A stretch of DNA of 6,695 bases from Ponticaulis sp. (GTDB lineage Bacteria; Pseudomonadota; Alphaproteobacteria; Caulobacterales; Hyphomonadaceae): positions 51,498-58,192 of the forward strand of contig PABS01000028.1 of NCBI GenBank assembly GCA_002699325.1, given 5' to 3'. Under the pieces are notes generated by a model. The model ran no database searches. It was not told the DNA's origin and saw only the letters and a program-made list of their open reading frames with translations. Below are positions 1 to 5,100 of this stretch, piece after piece. Position 1 is the first letter of the stretch. The number at the start of each line of letters is the position of its first letter. Both the position numbers and the translations under genes were made by a program.

Positions 1-306
1 GTCAAGCTCGTTCTCCTCGACGGCGACCACGAGTTTGCCGCAGCGTGCATAGTCGACATGGTGCTGATCGAGAAAGCGATAGAGAAGATCAGCGCCTTTG
101 ACGCAAAGCTCAGCCTTCAGAGAACCGGTTGGGTAGTAGAGGCCAGCATGAATAACTTCGGAGTTTCGCGATGAAACGCCGTGACCAATCAGATTGCCAC
201 TTTCGATGACAATGGGCGTTATGCCCTGCTGGACCAGAGCGAATCCCGTCGCAAGGCCAACAGCGCCCGCGCCCACGACGATCGCCTCTGTATCAAATGT
301 CGACAT
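1..306 (-). CDS. FAD-dependent oxidoreductase, L-2-hydroxyglutarate oxidase (LhgO)-like, N-terminal part
   Basis: The first 102 residues of a flavoprotein are visible, and the gene runs off the left edge. The protein starts MSTFDTEAIVVGAGAVGLAT, a Rossmann beta-strand with the FAD-binding GxGxxG motif at residues 12-17 and the ribose-binding acidic residue E35 after the second strand (PIVIES). Residues 45-59 (SSRNSEVIHAGLYYP) followed by GSLKAELCVKG are the hallmark of the LhgO/L2HGDH branch of the DAO superfamily, which oxidises L-2-hydroxyglutarate to 2-oxoglutarate with FAD and usually passes electrons to the membrane quinone pool. The substrate is inferred from this motif only; other 2-hydroxyacid or amino-acid oxidases of the same superfamily remain possible. 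The ATG at 306-304 is preceded by a weak GGGA about 7 nt upstream. A terminator separates it from the chemoreceptor gene upstream, so it probably has its own promoter in 307-352. I see no clear -35/-10 there. Confidence 0.85.
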   Translation of the reverse strand, partial: MSTFDTEAIVVGAGAVGLATGFALVQQGITPIVIESGNLIGHGVSSRNSEVIHAGLYYPTGSLKAELCVKGADLLYRFLDQHHVDYARCGKLVVAVEENELD

Positions 307-352
307 ATTTTTTCCCAGACTGTTGAAGAGAATATGTGCGCATCAGGGACAT

Positions 353-377
353 AAAAAAAGGCAGACCGTGGTCTGCC
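353..377 (-). terminator. Rho-independent terminator after the chemoreceptor gene
   Basis: The arms GGCAGACC (360-367) and GGTCTGCC (370-377) are perfect complements around a GT centre. Read leftward, the hairpin is followed by seven Ts (the A-run at 353-359). It lies 27 nt past the chemoreceptor stop codon at 405, the right place to end that transcript. A T-run also follows on the plus strand (378-382), so the hairpin could work in both directions, but no plus-strand gene ends here. Confidence 0.85.
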
Positions 378-404
378 TTTTTCGCTTTTTTGTGAGTGTG
401 ACTA

Positions 405-1931
405 TCAGGCCGCGACGGCTCGTTTGAGAAATGTCTTGATCAGTGTCGTCATCTCATCATTCGCCCGTGAGACATTCTCCGTCACGCCGAGAATTGTCCG
501 GGCTGCATTGGAGGTTTCCTCAGCGGTGCGGGCAGCGTTGGCCACTTCATCAGCTGCGCGGCTCGTGCTGTCTGATGCTGAAGAGACGTTCATGGCGATC
601 TCATTTGTTGCCATGCCTTGTTGATCAATCGCGCTGGCCACCTGAAGCGTATAAGTATGGACTTTGTCGATCTGCTCGCTGATCGAGGTGATCATCTGTG
701 TGGTTTCACTGGTCACGTTCTGTATCTGCTCGACCTGGTCAGAGATGACTTGAATGGCTTTGGCTGTCTGATCGGCAAGCCCTTTGACCTCAGATGCGAC
801 GACGGCAAAGCCTTTACCGCTCTCACCGGCGCGTGCCGCTTCAATAGTCGCGTTTAGCGCAAGAAGGTTGGTCTGGGAGGCAATATCCTGAATGAGCCGA
901 ACAACATCACCAATCTGCTGGGCGCTGCCTGAGAGTTCGACAACCTTTTCACGAGTCGAGTGCGAAGACCGGTTCGCTGTTTCAACCAATGAGTTCGACT
1001 GACCGATCTGGCCAACGATCTCGTTGATAGAAGCAGACAGCTCCTGAGCAGCACTGGCAACGGAGCCAACATTCTCGAACGCCGTGGAGGTCGCAGCGTC
1101 GATGTGACGGGCCTGCTGACGAGAACCATCGGCGGCCTTGTCGAGTTGAATAGCGGTCGTATTGAGTTCTTTCATCTCACGACCGAGCTTCTCAAGCAGG
1201 GCACTTACGTCTTTTTCGAAGTTGCTGGCGACGGTCTGCATTTCTTCATAACGCTTGCGTTCAGCGGCCGCGAGCGCTTCGGCGCGGTGCGTCTGCTCAT
1301 TGGCGCGTTCTTCAGCTTCGACAGCAGTCTGGCGCTGTGTGTCTGCCGTTACCAGAGCTGTGCGCGTCGCCGCGAGTAGGCTGGTGATTTTGTGCGTAAG
1401 AAGAATGAGGGCGCCACACTCGAGGCTGAGAACAAATCCATGCAGCAGCACGCGCACCAGCGGCGCGCCATCCGGGAAAGCCATGGTAGGGACAAGGAAA
1501 GATGCACCAAGGTGGTGGAAGGCCACAGCCAGCGTGTAGGCGATCAATGCACGCCAGTTGAGAAGGCCAGCGATGACAGCAAGGCCTGCAAAAAAGGTCA
1601 TATGCATGTCGATCTGATAGGCAATGCCCTGACCATCCCAGCGATAGTTATAGACGAGAAGCGCCAGAATACCTGCCACGCTGACGGCCATACTGACCGG
1701 CATGACCGGATAGAGCTTCGGGATGATGAATGCGACTGTCGGCACAGCGGCCAGAGTAAGGGCCATTGCTGCGACCGGCAGCGCGGCACCGCCGGAGGCT
1801 GAAAAAACCTGAACCGCTACAAACAGTGCGGTGAGCCAAGCGAGCACAATCAGGACTTTCGCGATTGGTCGCCGGACGGCATCGATCTCGAAAGCATCGA
1901 TTTTCATATTCATTGAACTCGTACTGGTCAT
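405..1931 (-). CDS. Methyl-accepting chemotaxis protein with six-helix histidine-rich membrane domain
   Basis: A chemoreceptor of 508 residues. Residues about 24-180 form six hydrophobic segments (roughly 24-44, 48-69, 73-93, 109-124, 128-148, 159-179) joined by short loops, so there is no periplasmic ligand-binding domain of usual size. Charged helix from about 181 to 240 leads into the MCP signalling coiled coil. The hairpin tip that contacts CheA and CheW is unmistakable at residues about 353-385 ([18 protein letters not shown], then [15 protein letters not shown]). I see no HAMP domain and no C-terminal NWETF-type pentapeptide for CheR/CheB; the protein ends FLKRAVAA. The membrane part carries H110, H139-H140 and H164, a pattern (HMTFFA...NWR...AFHHL...P) I recall from other proteobacterial receptors, so it may bind a metal or cofactor or sense membrane state; this is inference. 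The ATG at 1931 overlaps the upstream small gene by ATGA. Its ribosome site AAGGA (1942-1946) lies inside that gene, suggesting coupled translation. Confidence 0.95.
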   Translation of the reverse strand: MTSTSSMNMKIDAFEIDAVRRPIAKVLIVLAWLTALFVAVQVFSASGGAALPVAAMALTLAAVPTVAFIIPKLYPVMPVSMAVSVAGILALLVYNYRWDGQGIAYQIDMHMTFFAGLAVIAGLLNWRALIAYTLAVAFHHLGASFLVPTMAFPDGAPLVRVLLHGFVLSLECGALILLTHKITSLLAATRTALVTADTQRQTAVEAEERANEQTHRAEALAAAERKRYEEMQTVASNFEKDVSALLEKLGREMKELNTTAIQLDKAADGSRQQARHIDAATSTAFENVGSVASAAQELSASINEIVGQIGQSNSLVETANRSSHSTREKVVELSGSAQQIGDVVRLIQDIASQTNLLALNATIEAARAGESGKGFAVVASEVKGLADQTAKAIQVISDQVEQIQNVTSETTQMITSISEQIDKVHTYTLQVASAIDQQGMATNEIAMNVSSASDSTSRAADEVANAARTAEETSNAARTILGVTENVSRANDEMTTLIKTFLKRAVAA

Positions 1932-2245
1932 GAAATGACATTCCTTGGGGATGGAGAACTGGAATTACAGAAAAGAGCGAAATCGGCATCGAGTACGTAA
2001 CTCGCGCCCATGGCATAAAGCGCCTTGGAGCTTGTGCCTGTCGTATCTTTAACGATGAGATGTCGAAAACGGTCGTCAAAAGACACCACCTCCAGACCGC
2101 GAGCCTTCGCTGTTCGCACCAAAATCTCGCCATCAACATCAGTATTGAAGACAGCAAGCATCTCTTCGCCCTGTTTGGGCATCAAGTTCAGAGCGAGGAC
2201 GGGCAGGGTGGCGAGTAAGACGGCTAGGCATAGAAACAAACGCAT
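1928..2245 (-). CDS. Small exported protein of unknown function, coupled to the chemoreceptor
   Basis: Encodes 105 residues. The N-terminus [18 protein letters not shown] is a good Sec signal peptide with a likely cut after A18 (V-L-A), giving a periplasmic protein of about 87 residues. The mature part reads as alternating strands and helices: strand MLAVFN (29-34), helix 38-49, strands about 51-66, helix 70-80, strand YVLD (83-86). This order (beta-alpha-beta-beta-alpha-beta) would suit a small ferredoxin-like fold, but that is inferred by eye. The ending [14 protein letters not shown] reminds me of small alphaproteobacterial secreted proteins ending in GAxxVLDP...C, recalled from memory and not checked. 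No catalytic motif is visible; the mature protein has one cysteine (C93). The stop codon overlaps the chemoreceptor start in ATGA, so the two are very likely one transcript. A role as periplasmic partner or ligand sensor of that receptor is a guess from position. Confidence 0.8.
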   Translation of the reverse strand: MRLFLCLAVLLATLPVLALNLMPKQGEEMLAVFNTDVDGEILVRTAKARGLEVVSFDDRFRHLIVKDTTGTSSKALYAMGASYVLDADFALFCNSSSPSPRNVIS

Positions 2246-2252
2246 GAAGTGT

Positions 2253-2260
2253 TCACCTCT
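2253..2260 (-). promoter_or_regulatory. Strong ribosome binding site of the small exported protein
   Basis: The minus-strand sequence AGAGGTGA differs by little from the ideal AGGAGGTGA and sits 7 nt before the ATG at 2245. It fixes the start of the small gene and is much stronger than the site before the chemoreceptor, consistent with the small gene leading the transcript. Confidence 0.75.
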
Positions 2261-2544
2261 TTGCGTCGTTTTTCTCAGATACAGGTAGGAAAAGCGTAAA
2301 TAAAAAGCCGAAGTTTATTGAGTCGAGGCAAGTTGTCGCAGGGGTCGGTCCTGACTGTTTCGCTCGACTTTTCGAGTGTCTTTATATGGGAATGTTCCTG
2401 CTGAAAATGGCAATTAACAGCTCACAAATCTGCACATGTCCGGAAATATGCGATCTGGAGAAGACTGGTGGGCCCGGAGGAAACAATATCGGGTTCAAAA
2501 AACTAATTAAATTAGGCCTTTAGTTCTTTATGCGCGCTTTAATA

Positions 2545-2559
2545 CCAACATTTGTGCCA
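2545..2559 (-). promoter_or_regulatory. Sigma-54-like promoter match, facing the chemoreceptor pair
   Basis: On the minus strand the sequence TGGCACAAATGTTGG matches the sigma-54 consensus TGGCACG-N4-TTGC at every fixed position except G7 (A here) and the final C (G here). The last mismatch is at the important -12 GC, which weakens the case. A transcript starting here would have a leader of nearly 300 nt before the ATG at 2245. The same bases are also part of a 12-bp-spaced direct repeat of CCAACATT (2545-2552 and 2557-2564), so the match could be a by-product of that repeat. Confidence 0.25.
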
Positions 2560-2564
2560 ACATT
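2545..2564. repeat. Direct repeat CCAACATT, two copies 12 bp apart
   Basis: CCAACATT occurs at 2545-2552 and again at 2557-2564, a start-to-start distance of 12 bp. GCCAAC appears once more at 2913-2918. Tandem octamers at about one helical turn are typical of protein binding sites, but no known binding protein can be named from this. Confidence 0.45.
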
Positions 2565-2702
2565 GAAAAAGCATAACGGCCATATGTACGGCTTGATCTT
2601 TCAACATAATCGTTTCGCGTGTGATGCACGGTGGTAGTTTTGGTGTTCGGTGATCAAAGTACCTGATTGTTCGATAGTTATGGAGGCTCAACTGGAGATG
2701 TG

Positions 2703-2726
2703 CTGAGCGCGGTCTATATCGCTCAG
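2703..2726. repeat. Seven-base-pair hairpin in the intergenic region
   Basis: CTGAGCG (2703-2709) and CGCTCAG (2720-2726) are perfect complements around a 10-nt loop. No T-run follows in either direction, so it is not a terminator by itself. A second small hairpin, GCCGT/ACGGC (2739-2743 and 2751-2755), lies 12 nt further on. Together with the terminator-like hairpin at 2851-2869 they could be parts of a plus-strand small RNA, which is speculative. Confidence 0.4.
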
Positions 2727-2850
2727 TCTTAGCCTGCAGCCGTCATGAACACGGCGATTGAGCGAGAACAAAGCCATCCTGAGAAGTCATCCGTGGAAGG
2801 CGTGAGCGCTAAAAATAACCTACGTTGATACTGCTTTCAGTGGAATTGGT

Positions 2851-2869
2851 CGGACGGCGTCTGTTTTTT
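2851..2869 (+). terminator. Possible plus-strand terminator without an upstream gene
   Basis: CGGAC (2851-2855) can pair with GTCTG (2859-2863), one pair being G-U, around a three-base loop, and six Ts follow directly (2864-2869). The form is that of a short intrinsic terminator, but the stem is only 5 bp and no plus-strand gene is recognised upstream. It could end an unrecognised small RNA, or the T-run may be chance. The same bases are one arm of the larger inverted repeat 2851-2934. Confidence 0.3.
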
Positions 2870-2911
2870 ACGTGACCGGGGGCAGTGCGCATAAACTGCA
2901 CAAGGGATTGA

Positions 2912-2923
2912 TGCCAACTGGCA
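2912..2923. promoter_or_regulatory. Palindrome TGCCAACTGGCA, possible operator
   Basis: TGCCA and TGGCA form a perfect 5-bp dyad around AC, about 70 bp upstream of the imuA -35 element. Its right edge overlaps the inner end of the 13-bp inverted repeat arm, so the two structures would compete. The regulator, if any, is unknown. Confidence 0.25.
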
Positions 2924-2990
2924 GACACCGTCCGCCTCGGATCACTAAAGCCCGGCCAGTAAGGGGGCGCATAGGTAACGAATCAAAATC

Positions 2991-3020
2991 TTGACTCTCG
3001 TCTCACCAATAGAACAAAAT
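2991..3020 (+). promoter_or_regulatory. Probable sigma-70 promoter of the imuA-imuB-dnaE2 operon
   Basis: TTGACT (2991-2996) matches the -35 consensus in five of six bases. Eighteen bases on, CAAAAT (3015-3020) is an acceptable -10 element (four of six). Transcription would then begin near 3027, and the LexA box covers the -10 element and start point, which is the arrangement expected for SOS repression. The TTG could be read as a start codon of an extended imuA frame, but its promoter role makes that unlikely. Confidence 0.6.
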
Positions 3021-3026
3021 AGGAAC
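3012..3026 (+). promoter_or_regulatory. LexA box (SOS operator)
   Basis: GAACAAAATAGGAAC is an exact GAAC-N7-GAAC direct repeat, which on the other strand is GTTC-N7-GTTC, the LexA-binding sequence known from Caulobacter, Rhizobium and Rhodobacter relatives. The spacer is AT-rich as usual. It sits immediately before the SOS mutagenesis cassette, as in other alphaproteobacteria, and overlaps the predicted -10 element. LexA bound here would block the operon until DNA damage triggers its self-cleavage. Confidence 0.9.
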
Positions 3027-3029
3027 AAA

Positions 3030-3656
3030 ATGGGTGATGTGATGAAGCCACAAAGAGACAATGCCGCGCTTATAAGCGGTAAACGCCAGGGCTATGTGCC
3101 GCTTGGAGACGCTGCACGTCTGGCAAAAGGTCGCCTGCATGAGGTGACAGGAGACGGGACCAATGCTTTTGCGCTGAGCATTGCGGCTCAGATCAAAGGC
3201 GCTGTGGTCTGGATCAAATCTTTCCGCTCGGGTGAACAGCTTTGTCCGCAGGGACTGAGCCGGTTGTGTGATCCTGCTCGCTTTATCTTTATCCGCACGG
3301 TGAACCGGCTGGAAAGCCTGTGGGCGGCAGAACAAGCGCTCAGAATGCCTGGAGCGCCTTGCGTTGTGGTCGAACTGCAAAACGGACCAGATTTGAAAGA
3401 AAGCCGCCGTTTACAGATTGCCGCTGAAGCAACGGGCGCTTTGTGTCTTGGTCTTATTACGGGGGCAATCAACAGCTCTGCCGCACATACGCGCTGGCAG
3501 TGTGAGAGTGTGTGTGATGCGGAATATCAGGCGCTCTGGCGTCTGACCAAAGCCAAGGACGGCCAGCGCGGCCAGTGGCGGGTCAAACTTCCTAACCGGT
3601 TGGGAGGCGATTATGCGGCGCGTCTTGTGTCTGTGGTATCCCAATCTGCCGCTTGA
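3030..3656 (+). CDS. imuA: ImuA-like SOS mutagenesis accessory protein
   Basis: First gene of the damage-inducible mutasome operon; ImuA acts with ImuB and DnaE2 in error-prone synthesis past DNA lesions. With the start at 3030 it has 208 residues, slightly short for the family. Residues 34-54 (GRLHEVTGDGTNAFALSIAAQ) align by pattern with the GRLHE...GxxxxGKT...FAL segment of RecA-like ImuA, but the Walker A lysine and glycines are missing, so ATP binding is doubtful. WIKS (61-64), CVVVEL (111-116), the TRWQ element (154-157) and GQWRVKL (181-187) fit the usual order in alphaproteobacterial versions. The frame is open from a TTG at 2991, but that lies upstream of the LexA box and is the -35 element. 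ATG 3030 has AGGA 5 nt before it; ATG 3042 has GGTGA before it and suits the predicted transcript start better. The last 44 bp overlap imuB. Confidence 0.8.
   Translation: MGDVMKPQRDNAALISGKRQGYVPLGDAARLAKGRLHEVTGDGTNAFALSIAAQIKGAVVWIKSFRSGEQLCPQGLSRLCDPARFIFIRTVNRLESLWAAEQALRMPGAPCVVVELQNGPDLKESRRLQIAAEATGALCLGLITGAINSSAAHTRWQCESVCDAEYQALWRLTKAKDGQRGQWRVKLPNRLGGDYAARLVSVVSQSAA
3602..3607 (+). promoter_or_regulatory. Ribosome binding site of imuB inside imuA
   Basis: GGGAGG lies 5 nt before the ATG at 3613, inside the imuA coding sequence. It supports 3613 as the true imuB start despite the 44-bp overlap, and makes translation of imuB on the same transcript straightforward. Confidence 0.65.
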
Positions 3657-5100
3657 CCGGCTGGCGCGTAAAGGTGATCCCCGCTTTGAGGGGCCGTTTG
3701 CGATTACTGCCGAAGAAAAAAACGCATGGCGTATTACTCATGCCAACGAACCCGCTTTCAAAAACGGTGTGGCGAGTGGACAAAGCCTTGCCGATGCGCG
3801 GGCGATCTGTCCGGCGCTGCTGACCGCTCCTGCCGATCCGGTGCGTGAGGCCGGACTATTGCGAAGCCTGCGCCGCTGGGCGGATCAATTCTCTCCTGTG
3901 GTTGCGCTTCATGAGCCGGATGCTTTGCTGCTCGATATTGCAGGCGGGGCGCATCTTTTTGGCGGGGAAACGGACATGGCGCAGACAGCTATTCAGCGTC
4001 TCGTCGATATGGGGCTATCAGCCAGAGCCGGTCTTGCTGATACGCGGCGCGCGGCATTGGCCCTGGCGCGTTTTGGGTCTCAAAAAATTGCGATAGCGCC
4101 CAGCGGGGAGACGCAAGCGCACATAGAATCCCTGCCTCTGGAGGCGCTGGGCTGTGATCCGCGCGCACTTCAGGGGATGAGACGTGCGGGGCTTAAAACG
4201 CTCGGCCAGATCTTTGCGATCAAAAGCGCTGATCTGGCACGGCGTTACGGGGTGGATGTCATGCAATCCCGCGCCGCTCTTTTAGGTCATCACCCTGACC
4301 CTGTACGCCTCAGCGCGCCTGATCCTGTCTATGCGGCGCGTATGAGTCTGCCCGACCCTGTGGGCCATCATAAAGATGTGCTGGAAATTGTTGAGCGCCT
4401 TTCTGCCCGTATCTGCGATAGGCTTAAAGACCGCAATAAAGGGGCACGGCAGTTTCATTTAACGCTGCGCTGTGTTGATAGCGGCGATCATCATCTGCAA
4501 ATCGGCTTTGCCAAACCCTGTTGTGAGAGCGCGCATATTCTCCAGCAATTGTCTTTTAAGCTCGATAAAATCAAACTCACCTATGGCGCTGACTGGTTCC
4601 GGCTCTCAGCCGGACAGATTGAAGCGATCCACCCGAAACAACCCGAACTCTCAGGATACAGCCAAGCCGATGATGCGCTGGCGCAGATTATTTCAACCAT
4701 TGGCAACCGGATTGGCTTTGACAGGGTGGAGCGGGTTCTACCCCAGGCTTCGCATTTGCCAGAACGTAGTTTTCTGCGTGTTGAGGCTGCCAGCACCGAA
4801 ATAATAGAGACATGGCCGGAGGCCGCCTTAAACCGCCCGCTGGTGCTGTTTGAGTATGCGCCGCGTCTCAGCATCAGCTTGGCCGGACGCCCGCCAAAAG
4901 AGTTTGAATATCAGGGGCGCAGTTTTCATCTTGGGACCGCGAGAGGGCCTGAGCGTCTTAGTCCTGAATGGTGGCGGACAGAAGATCCGCGCACCCGCGA
5001 TTATTGGGCGGTGCAAACGCTTGAAGGCCCGCGCTTCTGGCTTCTCACATATCCCGGCCATGCGGCGAGCGAGTGGTATCTGGCAGGGCGGTTTGCATGA
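3613..5100 (+). CDS. imuB: ImuB, catalytically inactive Y-family DNA polymerase-like protein
   Basis: A 495-residue Y-family polymerase homologue that has no polymerase activity and serves as the hub of the mutasome, joining ImuA and DnaE2 to the beta sliding clamp. The N-terminus MRRVLCLWYPNLPLDRL replaces the catalytic DxD strand of true Y-family enzymes, and DALLLDIAGGAHLFGGE (103-119) occupies the palm position where active enzymes carry S-x-D-E; here LDIAG lacks the acidic pair. Finger/palm segment GLSARAGLADTRRAALALAR (134-153) and thumb helix-hairpin-helix LPLEALG...GLKTLGQI follow, then a little-finger-like region (about 240-332). The C-terminal block GPERLSPEWWR...DYWAVQTLEGPRFWLL...WYLAGRFA is typical of ImuB. 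Where a clamp-binding motif of the QLxLF kind is expected I see only QPELSGY (343-349), a poor match; QQLSFKL (311-317) is another candidate. The start is fixed by GGGAGG; the stop overlaps dnaE2 in ATGA. Confidence 0.95.
   Translation: MRRVLCLWYPNLPLDRLARKGDPRFEGPFAITAEEKNAWRITHANEPAFKNGVASGQSLADARAICPALLTAPADPVREAGLLRSLRRWADQFSPVVALHEPDALLLDIAGGAHLFGGETDMAQTAIQRLVDMGLSARAGLADTRRAALALARFGSQKIAIAPSGETQAHIESLPLEALGCDPRALQGMRRAGLKTLGQIFAIKSADLARRYGVDVMQSRAALLGHHPDPVRLSAPDPVYAARMSLPDPVGHHKDVLEIVERLSARICDRLKDRNKGARQFHLTLRCVDSGDHHLQIGFAKPCCESAHILQQLSFKLDKIKLTYGADWFRLSAGQIEAIHPKQPELSGYSQADDALAQIISTIGNRIGFDRVERVLPQASHLPERSFLRVEAASTEIIETWPEAALNRPLVLFEYAPRLSISLAGRPPKEFEYQGRSFHLGTARGPERLSPEWWRTEDPRTRDYWAVQTLEGPRFWLLTYPGHAASEWYLAGRFA

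Larger units (their letters stand above)
2851..2934. repeat. Interrupted 13-bp inverted repeat with inner hairpins
   Basis: CGGACGGCGTCTG (2851-2863) and CAGACACCGTCCG (2922-2934) are complementary at 12 of 13 positions. In a minus-strand RNA the odd pair is a G-U wobble, so the stem would be unbroken; in a plus-strand RNA it is a C-A mismatch. The 58 nt between hold a second hairpin, GCAGT (2882-2886) with ACTGC (2895-2899) around an 8-nt loop. The wobble hints at a folded RNA read leftward, but a DNA site or chance cannot be excluded. Confidence 0.45.
2246..2990. other. Long intergenic region between divergent operons
   Basis: About 745 bp separate the leftward chemoreceptor pair from the rightward SOS cassette. 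I read short frames on both strands and found nothing that looks like a real gene; the longest checked are 45, 27 and 34 codons, without a matching ribosome site or a recognisable product. The stretch about 2480-2570 is noticeably AT-rich. The region contains small inverted repeats (for example GGAATGTTCC at 2389-2398 and CTCGACTTTTCGAG near 2363), the hairpins and repeats listed separately, and presumably the promoter of the chemoreceptor pair, for which I see no convincing sigma-70 hexamers. Confidence 0.6.

Noticed and set aside
1392..1802. Open frame of 136 codons on the plus strand opposite the chemoreceptor membrane domain
   Set aside because: The product is very rich in charged residues, His and Cys without domain pattern, as expected for the antisense of hydrophobic helices; no ribosome site or promoter is evident.
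1648..2157. Open frame of 169 codons on the minus strand crossing the small gene and the chemoreceptor
   Set aside because: It runs in another frame across two genes with clear signal peptide, membrane helices and chemoreceptor motifs, and its own product has no recognisable pattern.
2490..2500. GGTTCAA resembling a tRNA T-loop
   Set aside because: The flanks do not pair to make a T-arm and no acceptor or anticodon arm is found around it.
2386..2523. Short plus-strand frame of 45 codons starting MGMFLLKMAINSSQ
   Set aside because: No ribosome site precedes either ATG and the product is not recognised. The good GGAGG at 2476-2480 lies inside it and is followed by no start codon.
2501..2525. 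AACTAA/TTAGTT inverted repeat with TTAA, considered as a CtrA site
   Set aside because: CtrA needs TTAA-N7-TTAA; only one TTAA is present at the right spacing, and the repeat is explained by AT-rich composition.
2645..2672. Two GTTC half-sites considered as a second LexA box
   Set aside because: They are separated by 20 bp, not the 7 bp needed.
2745..2828. Short plus-strand frame of 27 codons starting MNTAIEREQ
   Set aside because: No ribosome site, very short, and the ATG lies in the loop of a small hairpin.
2991..3029. TTG start that would extend ImuA by 13 residues
   Set aside because: The TTG is part of the -35 element and lies upstream of the LexA box, so it is unlikely to be in the message.
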